NCBI RefSeq assembly: GCF_007991635.1
Contig: NZ_BJYS01000031.1
Coordinates: 37,724-101,723, forward strand
Source of the DNA: Adhaeribacter aerolatus
GTDB taxonomy: Bacteria > Bacteroidota > Bacteroidia > Cytophagales > Hymenobacteraceae
Reading direction: 5' to 3'
DNA length: 64,000 bases
In this document: in pieces, positions 34,640 to 43,379 of the stretch
How positions within the stretch are numbered: the stretch's first letter is position 1
How the letters are laid out: every line of letters begins with the position of its first letter
Program-made: the position numbers and the translations under genes
The notes under the pieces: generated by a model
Database searches by the model: none
Told to the model about the DNA's origin: nothing
The model's input: the letters and a program-made list of their open reading frames with translations, nothing else

Positions 34640-37600
34640 TTAGAAAGTAATATTTATACCCAAGGCGCCCGTGGCAAAGAAGGGGTAATCGGCGGCTACG
34701 CCATCGCGCTGTTCGGGGTCGAAGTAGCCCTGAAACTTGCCTAAACCAGAAAAGGTAAGCAAATCCTGACCGGTGAAATAAATCCGGGCCCGCGCTATTT
34801 TAACTTTACTAACCAAAAGCTGGGGTAAGGTATAGCCGAGTTGAATATTTTTTAACCGGATATAGCTACCATCCAGTATCCATTTATCGGACGTGAGGAA
34901 ATTATGGGTGGCATTTATAAACGGCCGGGGAAACAAGGCATCCGGGTTCTCAGGCGTCCAGTAATCGCGGTGAATGGCTAAAGCCTGGTAGAAAGTGGCA
35001 ATATTGCCGTCTAAGGCTTGGCGGGTGGGCAGGAAATTACGTTTGCCAACGCCCTGGAAAAAAGCGGTAAAATCGAAGTTCTTCCATTGGGTATTCAGGT
35101 TTACCCCAAACAAATACCGAGGCTGCGTGGTGCCCTGGTAAACCAGATCACCGTGGTCTTCGACGCTGCCGGAACCAACAGTTATTCGTTTATCGCCGTT
35201 TAAATCTAAATATTTAACATCGCCGGCCGCAGTACGGCTATCCTGGAAAGCCCAGGTTTTCACTTCGTCGTTCGTGGCAAAATAACCATCGGTCTTGTAG
35301 CCCCAAATGGAGTTAATGGGGTAGCCTTCCAGGGTTCCGACTGTACCAGCCGAGATAACCCGGCGACCGGAAAAATTAATCAGTTCGTTCTGGTTATCGG
35401 ACACGTTTAAAGCCACCGAAAACAATAAATTTTCGCCGATTTTATCGCGGTATCTCAGTTCCGTTTCCCAACCCCACGATTTTAGTTCGCCGTTATTTAT
35501 GCGGGGTGTGCCGGTGCCAAAAGTAGCCGGCAACTGAACGGCTGTCAGCATATTGCGATTATACTTGATATAATAATCGAAACTCGCCTGAATTTTATTC
35601 TGGAAAAATCCCAGGTCAATGCCGGCATTACTGGTTTCGATGGTTTCCCAGGAAAGATTCGCAGAAGGAACTACGGTTTGGGCAAAATAAGTGGTTTTAA
35701 CTTCCGGCGAACCCAGTACCAAATTAGCGTTTCGGCTCATTAGTGCTAAATAATCGTAAAGACCAATGCCGGAGGCTGCGCCTAAAGTACCCCAGGAACC
35801 CCTGAATTTTAACTCCGAAATAACCGGTAAGGAAAACCAAGATTCGCGGTGCAAGTTCCAGCCGGCAGAAAGCGAAGGGAAAACTTTTGTTCTTAAACCG
35901 GGAGCCAGCCGGGAGCTTTCATCTACCCGCAGGGTTCCTTCAAATAAATATTTATCGGCGAAGCTATAATTAAAACGCCCGAAATAAGATTGAAAAGCGT
36001 AGGTATTAATGCGCTGGTTGTTCGTTTTGGTGGTTTCGTCGCCTAAGCCCAACGCCGGCAAATCGTTACTGACCATAGCCGTAACGCCCGTAGAGAGTTC
36101 TTCGAAACGGCTATCTTCCCACTGGTAACCGCCCAGAATATGAAACTTGTGGTTTGTACCCAGCTCGTAATTATAATCTACCAGAAACTGCAGGTTGTTG
36201 TTTTGGGTTAAATCCTGGGTTACATTATAAGAGTTGGAAGGGTTAATAATATCGCCGGGAGCGGTACGGTACCACCTTTGTACGGTGCGCCGGAAAAGAT
36301 CCCGATCGCCGCGCCGGTATTGCACGCCGTAAATTCCCCTTATTTCTAAACCTTTAACCACATCGGCTACTCTGGCGGTAAAAACCCCATCAAAAAAATT
36401 GCGGTTATAGTTGTTGTAGCCACCGGCATCCATAATGGCGTAAGCCGTTGCGCCAGATGTGGTGTTATAGCGGCCATCGGGTGTTAGCAAAGGATTAATG
36501 CTGGAATAACGGTAAATATTATACAATAAAAGCCCGTTGCCGTTGGTACTAACCGAGGGAGCTTCCTGTTTTTGCAACGTATACGTTAACCGGGTATCGA
36601 GGGAAAGGTGTTTGGTAAGCTGGGTTCCCAGGTTTAGCCGGGCGTTATAGCGTTCATTTTTATCTGGTCCTACTTTAAAAACACCCTGCTTGTCGTAAAA
36701 TCCCATCGAAACCAGAAAGTTGAGTTTTTCGGTACCGCCCCTAGCCGATATATTGTGGGTTTGCATCATAGAATATTTCCGCAACATTTGATCAACAATG
36801 CTTTTACTGCCAAAATATTGATAGCGGGTAGTATCGTTCGGATTAATCCGGTATTCCATGGTGCCTTCTTTTAATATCTGAATGGTTTCGGCGCTATGGG
36901 CCGCAGCAGCACCGGAATTTAATCGGGCGAGGTTATTATTTTCCAGTTCTTCCCAGGTAGACATTCTTTCGGGCACATTTAAAGCCCAATCGGCGCCCAC
37001 AATTGATGAATATTCAAATATGGTTTTTCCGGCAGCTCCTTTTTTAGAAGTAACCAGAATAACGCCACCCGCGGCTTGCGCACCGTAAATAGCGGCCGCT
37101 GCTGCATCTTTTAACACCGTAATACTGGCAATATCATTGGGGTTGAGGGTTTGCAACGTTACGCCGGGGCTCGATACGCCATCGACAACTAACAGTGGTT
37201 CTACGTTGCCGTTGGCAGAGGTAGCCCCGCGAATTTGTAACCCCACGCCCTCATCGCCGGGTTGACCGGTGGCCCGGGTTATGGCTAAACCTGGCGATAA
37301 TCCTTGCAAAGCCATGGCAACGCTGGATACCGGGCGGCTTTCAATTTCTTTACTATTAATGGTAGAAACCGCACCTGTCAGGTTTTCTTTCTTTTGGGTA
37401 CCATAGCCCACCACCACTACTTCCTCCAGGTTTTTCGCGTCTACCTGCAGCGTTACGTTCACGGTAGTTTGTCCGGCCGAAACAGCCACCTCGCGGGTAA
37501 TAAAACCAATGTAAGAAAATATGAGTGTACCTGTTGCCTGCGGCATGGTTAAAGCATAAGTACCGTTAGGGCCCGTGGTAGTACCACTATTAGAACCTTT

Positions 37601-38092
37601 AAGCACCACGGTTACGCCTGGCAGCGGCTCCCCTTTTTCGTCGCTTACCCTTCCGGTTATGGGCGAATCTTGCGGGGTTGCAGTATTAAGTACCTCAGAA
37701 TTAACAGCTTCAGAAGTAGCTGGGATAACCAATTTCCGGCGCAGCGAAATCTGGCCATTTACCACTTCATAAGTAATATTTAGTGGCTTTAATAAATCAT
37801 CCAATACTTTCCTTAAATTCTTGTTATTGGTTTTAATGGATACCAGTTTATCGCTGTTTATAAACTCCCGGCTATAAACAAATTTAACCGCCGTTTGCTT
37901 TTCTATTTGGGCTAAAACTGTACTTAAACTGGTATTAGAAATATTCAGGCTAACCGATTTGTTTAAGATAGCCTGTGCTTTTATATCGCTGGCCTGTACG
38001 AGGCTGGCAAATAAAACAATTGCTAATAATTGCGTAAGGGTTACCTTCATGATTTTACCAATATCCGGATAGGAATTCAGGTTAATGTTCAT
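34640..38092 (-). CDS. SusC-family TonB-dependent receptor with STN signalling domain (locus 2)
   Basis: 1150-residue outer-membrane importer and signal transducer. The N-terminus (MNINLNSYPDIGKIMKVTL) is usual for this group; an alternative start is the ATG at 38048-38050. Domains in order: signal peptide; STN domain (about 45-110, SVSLNISNTSLSTVLAQIEK) that contacts the FecR anti-sigma factor; carboxypeptidase-regulatory-like domain (about 145-215); plug (VVVGYGTQKKENLTGAV, then DIASITVLKDAAAAAIYGAQ); and a beta-barrel ending ATGALGINITF. Followed by SusD in the same operon and preceded by its ECF sigma and FecR genes. The substrate is unknown. Confidence 0.96.
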   Translation of the reverse strand: MNINLNSYPDIGKIMKVTLTQLLAIVLFASLVQASDIKAQAILNKSVSLNISNTSLSTVLAQIEKQTAVKFVYSREFINSDKLVSIKTNNKNLRKVLDDLLKPLNITYEVVNGQISLRRKLVIPATSEAVNSEVLNTATPQDSPITGRVSDEKGEPLPGVTVVLKGSNSGTTTGPNGTYALTMPQATGTLIFSYIGFITREVAVSAGQTTVNVTLQVDAKNLEEVVVVGYGTQKKENLTGAVSTINSKEIESRPVSSVAMALQGLSPGLAITRATGQPGDEGVGLQIRGATSANGNVEPLLVVDGVSSPGVTLQTLNPNDIASITVLKDAAAAAIYGAQAAGGVILVTSKKGAAGKTIFEYSSIVGADWALNVPERMSTWEELENNNLARLNSGAAAAHSAETIQILKEGTMEYRINPNDTTRYQYFGSKSIVDQMLRKYSMMQTHNISARGGTEKLNFLVSMGFYDKQGVFKVGPDKNERYNARLNLGTQLTKHLSLDTRLTYTLQKQEAPSVSTNGNGLLLYNIYRYSSINPLLTPDGRYNTTSGATAYAIMDAGGYNNYNRNFFDGVFTARVADVVKGLEIRGIYGVQYRRGDRDLFRRTVQRWYRTAPGDIINPSNSYNVTQDLTQNNNLQFLVDYNYELGTNHKFHILGGYQWEDSRFEELSTGVTAMVSNDLPALGLGDETTKTNNQRINTYAFQSYFGRFNYSFADKYLFEGTLRVDESSRLAPGLRTKVFPSLSAGWNLHRESWFSLPVISELKFRGSWGTLGAASGIGLYDYLALMSRNANLVLGSPEVKTTYFAQTVVPSANLSWETIETSNAGIDLGFFQNKIQASFDYYIKYNRNMLTAVQLPATFGTGTPRINNGELKSWGWETELRYRDKIGENLLFSVALNVSDNQNELINFSGRRVISAGTVGTLEGYPINSIWGYKTDGYFATNDEVKTWAFQDSRTAAGDVKYLDLNGDKRITVGSGSVEDHGDLVYQGTTQPRYLFGVNLNTQWKNFDFTAFFQGVGKRNFLPTRQALDGNIATFYQALAIHRDYWTPENPDALFPRPFINATHNFLTSDKWILDGSYIRLKNIQLGYTLPQLLVSKVKIARARIYFTGQDLLTFSGLGKFQGYFDPEQRDGVAADYPFFATGALGINITF

Positions 38093-38176
38093 ACATTTGT
38101 GTGTTTTGTTTTCGTGAAAAATAAGACAGTAGAAATCTGGCCTAGCGTTTTCATAGCGCTAAGAAGCGGGTTTTGT

Positions 38177-38213
38177 AAGAATAGGCGTGGTCGCAACACG
38201 CCTATTCTTTTTT
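38177..38213 (+). terminator. Strong hairpin with T-run on the plus strand, upstream of an STN-SusC gene
   Basis: AAGAATAGGCGTG (38177-38189) pairs perfectly over 13 bp with CACGCCTATTCTT (38197-38209) around a 7-nt loop, followed on the plus strand by TTTT. In the minus direction (FecR to SusC) there is no U-tract after the stem. As a terminator it therefore points opposite to the flanking genes, as if ending a transcript antisense to the SusC 5' region. Confidence 0.7.
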
Positions 38214-38255
38214 CAGAAAATATGGAAGCGTATTTATTTATCCATGCTTTTTTAT

Positions 38256-39353
38256 TTAAGGTAAAGGTTTATTTAAAGGGCAGCCGGCACCGGTAATAAT
38301 TATTTCATCTTTGTATAATGTATATTCGGCTTCAATAGAATTACAGATTATTTCCAATATTTCGGGTAAATTCTGGTTGGTAAAATCGCCGTAGATAGAA
38401 CAATTATTTAAATCTTCGTTGGAAAGCTTAATATTGGCATTAAACCGCGCATTAAGCATTTGAATGGCTTGCCCGATAGCGGTATTTTCAAAGGAAAGTG
38501 AAGCTTTAGAAAACACTGTTTTAAGCTCATGCGCGGCCACTTTATTTTTAACCAAATTATGCGTACTTTTTACAAAAGTTGCTTTTTGATTAGGCACTAA
38601 AACTACGGCCTTAGTTGCATTTTCCGAATTGTCTACTGCGTTTGATTTGGTATTTAAGCTTTCGGTTTTAAATACCGAAACCTTGCCCGTAACTACCTGA
38701 ACCTCTACGTTAGGGTCCTTTTCATACGCTTTAATATTAAAACTAGTACCTAACACGCGGGTAATTACACCATTCGTTTTAATTACAAAAGGCCGGTTTG
38801 TATCTTTAGCCACTTCAAAAAAAGCTTCGCCGGTTAAGGTTACCGCTCTTTTTATCTGGCCAAAGTTATCGGCTACTGCCAAACTGCTGTTTTCCTGTAA
38901 CCATATCTTGCTGCCATCTGGCAGCATTATTTTTTTTATCTGCTTTTGATTATTGCTGAAAACTGTTGCTGCTGTAACGGTGCTACCAGATTTTTGCTCC
39001 GCCCAATATTTATAACCCATAAATGCCAGTCCGCAGGCTAACACCAATATAGCCGCTATTTTAGAAGCATAAAAAGCAATTTTGTTTGGCTTTTCTGTAA
39101 CTGGTAGCTTCAATACTTTTGCTTCAGGTATAGCAACCTGGTTAATCCCGGCTTCCTGAATATTGCTTTTTATCTGGGCTAACAGGTTACTTTTTAGTTG
39201 TTCCTGCTCTTTATCCGGCAAATCGCTGATAAAATCTTCTGCCTGCTCAAAGCCGGCAAACCAATCATCCACTATTCTTTTTTCCGTTTCGGAGCAGTTA
39301 CCTGCTAAATATTTTTTTATAAGTTCGCTCGAAATATCTTTTCTCATCCCCAA
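38256..39353 (-). CDS. FecR-family anti-sigma factor (locus 2)
   Basis: 365-residue inner-membrane anti-sigma/sigma regulator. The cytoplasmic N-terminus (about 1-85; NCSETEKRIVDDWFAGFEQA) binds the ECF sigma factor. One membrane helix is seen at about 97-114 (AAILVLACGLAFMGYKYW). The periplasmic FecR domain (about 125-230, IKKIMLPDGSKIWLQENSSL and LTGEAFFEVAKD) and a C-terminal domain (about 290-360, FENTAIGQAIQMLNARFNAN) receive the signal from the SusC STN domain. Located 168 bases after the sigma gene and 163 bases before SusC. Confidence 0.95.
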   Translation of the reverse strand: MGMRKDISSELIKKYLAGNCSETEKRIVDDWFAGFEQAEDFISDLPDKEQEQLKSNLLAQIKSNIQEAGINQVAIPEAKVLKLPVTEKPNKIAFYASKIAAILVLACGLAFMGYKYWAEQKSGSTVTAATVFSNNQKQIKKIMLPDGSKIWLQENSSLAVADNFGQIKRAVTLTGEAFFEVAKDTNRPFVIKTNGVITRVLGTSFNIKAYEKDPNVEVQVVTGKVSVFKTESLNTKSNAVDNSENATKAVVLVPNQKATFVKSTHNLVKNKVAAHELKTVFSKASLSFENTAIGQAIQMLNARFNANIKLSNEDLNNCSIYGDFTNQNLPEILEIICNSIEAEYTLYKDEIIITGAGCPLNKPLP

Positions 39354-39521
39354 AATTAAAGGCCGTGCGTGGGCACGTCTATTAGTAAGTCAGGTAAGTC
39401 GTGCTTACCCCCTACGCTGTTTTATAATATTTTAAAATATTTTTTGAAAAATGGTTTGATTAAACCAAATAGAAGAAAGAATCAATAAATAATATGATTC
39501 TTCAATGCAGATAAAATGGCG

Positions 39522-40130
39522 CTAAACCAGGGAACTCAGCAAAATAATTACTGAAGTGAGGGATTCTTTTAAACCAGTTCTTAAAAGCTTAATAGCTTTG
39601 GTAATTTGATTTTCAACGGTCTTTTCAGAAATATTTAATTCCTGCGCAATTTCTTTATTTGAATACTGATTAAAGCGGCTTAAAACAAATACAGATTTAC
39701 ATTTTGGCGCTAATTTCGCTACTTCCTGCGCCACCAAACCTTCTAATTCCTGCGAAATAATGGTTTCTTCTGTTAAGTTAGTATGGGCTACCAATGCTTG
39801 CTTTTGCGCCACCGCAAACCGCGTTCTTACTGCTTCTTTTGCAACTTGATTTAAAACTAAATATTTTACAGACACAGCTAAGTAAGCACCTAAAGAACTG
39901 GTTACTGTAATTTGATGTCGGTTAATCCACAACTTCGTAAATAAATCCTGGAGCAACTCTTCTGTATTTTCTTTATTGGCTAATCTTTTATAAGCCTGAC
40001 TAAATAAGGTGGCCCAGTAGCGGTTATAAATTTCATCAAAGGCAAACTCATTATTCTCTTTTAAGAAAACCAGTAATTGTTCATCCGTAAAGTTTTTGAG
40101 ATTTACTGCCATTGAGAATAAAGGAACCAA
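39522..40130 (-). CDS. ECF sigma-70 factor (locus 2)
   Basis: 202-residue extracytoplasmic-function sigma factor. Region 2: DEIYNRYWATLFSQAYKRLA and ENTEELLQDLFTKLWINR (residues about 30-75). Region 4: CKSVFVLSRFNQYSNKEIAQ with the helix-turn-helix NISEKTVENQITKAIKLLR (about 140-190). An alternative start is ATG at 40110-40112 (residue 7). Held by the FecR protein encoded next, it should activate the adjacent STN-SusC/SusD genes when the receptor is occupied. Confidence 0.95.
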   Translation of the reverse strand: MVPLFSMAVNLKNFTDEQLLVFLKENNEFAFDEIYNRYWATLFSQAYKRLANKENTEELLQDLFTKLWINRHQITVTSSLGAYLAVSVKYLVLNQVAKEAVRTRFAVAQKQALVAHTNLTEETIISQELEGLVAQEVAKLAPKCKSVFVLSRFNQYSNKEIAQELNISEKTVENQITKAIKLLRTGLKESLTSVIILLSSLV

Positions 40131-40403
40131 TGAAGATTGTATGGAAAATATTCTGATTGCTAATATAATTTTTTAATTAGAATAATCAATAAAGGCACCA
40201 TACCGGATGCTTTTACATTATTGAATTATTTATCCTAATAAGAGATATAATTTTGTTCAAAGTTGCTGTATTTTTAAAAATTTAAATACATTTAAATATT
40301 ATCATTGTATTAATTTAAAATCTCATTCATTAAGAATTTATCATCTTAAAAAATCTGTACTTAAATGTACCGGCCCAACTTTAAGGGTGAGTTAAATTCT
40401 TGA

Positions 40404-41666
40404 TTACACAATATTAAATTTTTCGGTTAATACCTGAAGGGCTAAATCGTATTGTTTATCTACTTTGGCTACGGCATTTTTTACATTATTAAGCGCCGCT
40501 TTATAATTGCCCTGAACCTGCATCAGGCGTTCTGTAATTTGCTGGCCGGTGGTTTCGTTTATTTCAAAAGTCCAATCTTTTAAACCCAGATCGTAATACA
40601 TTTGGCCTTTAATGGTATCTTCTGGCTGTCGGAGGTAAAAGCTGGGAGTGCCGTTTGCCGCCGCTATTATTGGCGAATGGCACTCGAAACTGAGCACGGC
40701 GGTAGCCCGGGCGTATAAAGAAGCAGCTTCGTCGGGGAGCCAGTAGCCGTGCTTTACGATATAGGGTTTTACATCGGCGGGCAATGGATTAATTAACAGT
40801 TCATCCATAATATCTACCTGGTAAGTCATTTCGGGGCACACCACTACTTTGTTTTTAGTTTTCCGCACCCAGGCAACCATAGCTTCCCGCAACTTGGCGT
40901 GGTCGATCTCTTTGTATTTATCGTTCAGCTCGTTTACTTCCCTAATTGTTTTTTCGGACCAGCCGGCATTATTGGGTTTAATTTTATAATAAGGGGTGCG
41001 GCGCAGGCGGGGTATTACACAAATAAATTTGCGTTGCTCCAGTTTGTTCGCCTGCATAAATTGCTTTGCTTTTGGTTCATCGTGAATGGCCAAAACAAAA
41101 GTAGCATCCGGCGCAAAAGCTATGTGCGAACCGGCTAATCCGGCTTTTTTCAATACTTCTATCGAAGCGGTTTCGCGGGTAAATATAAAAGCCGCCTGCT
41201 GCAAGGTATTTTTTAACGAAGCGGAAACGTCGCCAATGGTTACTCCGAAAATACCGAAAGGCTTTTGGGTTTCTTTGTGCCAGGAGGCCAGAAAATCAGC
41301 TGCAATAACGGAAGGCCCGGAACCGTGAATAAAAAAGTCTGCTTCCTGGTAAGCTCTTTTAACCTCGTTATCAGTATCAAACTTGCCGTTAATTATCCGG
41401 AGTTCCGGATAATGCTTATGCATCAGGTCTTCTACGAGCTGGCTTTTACTCCGCTTCCACAAGATTAACCGGGCTTTGGGCAAACGCTTTTTTAGCAGGG
41501 CAATTAAACCGGGCGTATGCGCAATGTCGCCAATATTTACATCCTGCCAGCCCGAAACAATCAGAATAGTCGGATTTTCTTTACCGGTAGCTTTTAAGAT
41601 AATAGGCGTAAATAAGGCTGCTACTGAGAACAGCCCGGCATTTTCTATGAATTTTCTGCGGTTCAT
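40404..41666 (-). CDS. Polysaccharide pyruvyl transferase-family protein with twin-arginine signal, copy A
   Basis: 420-residue protein. The N-terminus MNRRKFIENAGLFSVAALF carries a twin-arginine export motif (Arg3-Arg4) and hydrophobic core, so the folded protein is probably exported. The rest matches the polysaccharide pyruvyl transferase fold: NIGDIAHTPG (about 45-54), the DFFIHGSGPSVIA block, and C-terminal VLSFECHSPIIAAANGTPSF. Known family members ketalise sugars with phosphoenolpyruvate, which is cytosolic, so export argues for another reaction. Paralogous to the next gene upstream (33 bases apart), and both follow the SusC/SusD genes of locus 1. True activity unknown. Confidence 0.85.
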   Translation of the reverse strand: MNRRKFIENAGLFSVAALFTPIILKATGKENPTILIVSGWQDVNIGDIAHTPGLIALLKKRLPKARLILWKRSKSQLVEDLMHKHYPELRIINGKFDTDNEVKRAYQEADFFIHGSGPSVIAADFLASWHKETQKPFGIFGVTIGDVSASLKNTLQQAAFIFTRETASIEVLKKAGLAGSHIAFAPDATFVLAIHDEPKAKQFMQANKLEQRKFICVIPRLRRTPYYKIKPNNAGWSEKTIREVNELNDKYKEIDHAKLREAMVAWVRKTKNKVVVCPEMTYQVDIMDELLINPLPADVKPYIVKHGYWLPDEAASLYARATAVLSFECHSPIIAAANGTPSFYLRQPEDTIKGQMYYDLGLKDWTFEINETTGQQITERLMQVQGNYKAALNNVKNAVAKVDKQYDLALQVLTEKFNIV

Positions 41667-41699
41667 ATAATAGAATATTTTACTTAAATAGCCTGAAAT

Positions 41700-43037
41700 T
41701 TATACCACTACCTTGCGAATGGTTTGCACCGTATCTTGCTGCCGTTGTTTTACAAAGGCCATACCCTGGAATGCTTTTTGCCGCGTGGCTTTATAATCTT
41801 TATGAATGGCCAGCAACGTGTTAATAATATCTTCTTTGGGCGCTTTATCAATATCGAATAGCCAGTCGCCTAAGCCAATATCTTTAAACATCCAGCCTTT
41901 TTTGCCATAGGTAAACGGACAAGTATGGATTACCGGCACACCCACGGCTAAGGCCATAATCAGGGAGTGTGGCTCCATGCCCACTACCGTATGCGCCCTC
42001 TTGTAGACCGATAAAGCTTCATCGGCATTCCAGAAAGTATCCCGGACTACAATATATTTTTGCACATCGGCTGGTTGTTGGTCGAACACCATGGTTTTAG
42101 CGGCCGCCATTTCTTTAAAAACTTCGGGTGCAATTAATACCTTCTTGCGGGTTTGCCGCACCCAGGCGGTAATCAGGGCGTTCATCTTCTCAAACCTTAC
42201 CTGGTCCTGGGCTTTTTGCTCCGGGGTGGCTTGTGGCGGATTAAGCTTGTCTTTGGTATCGGGCGATGTATTAGGCTTTGGCGTGTGGCTCCGGATAATA
42301 ACCGTTAAGAATTCTTTTTCTTTTAACCCGTTCGCTTTTAAATAAGCTAGGCCTTTTGGTTCGTCCAGCGTGTCAATACCAAAGCAGCCATCCGGGCCAA
42401 ATTCCATTATAGGCGCTTTTACCCCATGTTCTTTTAAATAAACCAAGGAGGCAGAATCGCGGCAATAAATAAAAGCGGCTTTATTTAATACCTGCCGGAA
42501 AATAATGGGGCTGGGTTCCGCAAATTTATCGAAAGAATGGCCGTAGAGTCCGTAAGGTTTACCTAGTTCCTGGCAAAGTAAAAATTGCGTTACCAAGCCT
42601 ATTTTGCTGTTCCAGTCGTAATTAAACAAACCGAAGTTAAAGTGCATACCGGAGTTATAGATGAATAAATCGGTGTCTTGGAATTCTTTTAATATTACCG
42701 GATTATAGGGTTCCCCCTCCCCTTGTTGCAAGTTGCCTTTTACAATTCTTACTTTGGGAAAGCGTTTGCGCAACATGGCTTCTACCTCGGCGTTCACAAC
42801 AGATGGCCACAAGGTTACTTCGGCCTCCGGGTAATGTTCTTCTAAAATCCGTAAGGTGCCGGGCGTATGGCCTATATCCCCAATATTTGAAGTAGCCCAA
42901 GCCGATTTCAGGAATATTTTTTTGGGTGCTAATTGTTTTATGGGTTGGGCAAAGGCAGCGCCTACGGTTGGCAATAATAAACTGCCAGCAACCAGTTTGC
43001 TACTATTTTTTATAAATTCTCGTCTGTTGGATGTCAT
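41700..43037 (-). CDS. Polysaccharide pyruvyl transferase-family protein with twin-arginine signal, copy B
   Basis: 445-residue paralogue of the next gene. N-terminus TSNRREFIKNSSKLVAGSLL has a twin-arginine motif (Arg4-Arg5) and ends its hydrophobic core at AAFAQP, so export is likely. The family core is visible: SNIGDIGHTPGTLRILEEHY, the LFIYNSGMHFNFG block, EFGPDGCFGI and VVGMEPHSLIMALAVGVPV. Lies 342 bases after the SusD gene of locus 1 and is probably co-regulated with it. Donor and acceptor are unknown; the location outside the cytoplasm is odd for a PEP-dependent enzyme. Confidence 0.85.
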   Translation of the reverse strand: MTSNRREFIKNSSKLVAGSLLLPTVGAAFAQPIKQLAPKKIFLKSAWATSNIGDIGHTPGTLRILEEHYPEAEVTLWPSVVNAEVEAMLRKRFPKVRIVKGNLQQGEGEPYNPVILKEFQDTDLFIYNSGMHFNFGLFNYDWNSKIGLVTQFLLCQELGKPYGLYGHSFDKFAEPSPIIFRQVLNKAAFIYCRDSASLVYLKEHGVKAPIMEFGPDGCFGIDTLDEPKGLAYLKANGLKEKEFLTVIIRSHTPKPNTSPDTKDKLNPPQATPEQKAQDQVRFEKMNALITAWVRQTRKKVLIAPEVFKEMAAAKTMVFDQQPADVQKYIVVRDTFWNADEALSVYKRAHTVVGMEPHSLIMALAVGVPVIHTCPFTYGKKGWMFKDIGLGDWLFDIDKAPKEDIINTLLAIHKDYKATRQKAFQGMAFVKQRQQDTVQTIRKVVV

Positions 43038-43379
43038 TTAAATTTCAGTTGGTTAAAGTGTTTTTAAACTTTATTTGTGCTGGTTTAAGCTTATACCATA
43101 GCAACCACTACACGCACCTTTGTCCAATCGCCTGGCTTTAATTTGCCCCTGACTTTAGTCAGGGGTACGGAATATTTCTTAAAACCCGGGGCTAAAGCAC
43201 CCGGGCAATACAATGTTGCGCTTAACCTGATGGCTATGGTATTATCACCGCCAATTCTAAAGCCGCTGCCTGGCTACTTGCTGGTGCATAATACACGGTA
43301 AGGGCGCTTGCTTATCCAGTTCTAAAATGCTAAACCGGTCCTTATTTTACCTAAACTTAAACCAGCATAAAGGCGATTT
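43038..43379. other. Intergenic region with two REP-like hairpins
   Basis: Between the copy-B transferase start and the end of SusD (both minus). It contains two hairpins: cccctgac-ttta-gtcagggg (43146-43165) and cccgggg..gcacccggg (43185-43205). These resemble the palindromic repeat style at 2948-3040 without being copies. A promoter for the transferase pair may also lie here. No coding frame. Confidence 0.6.
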
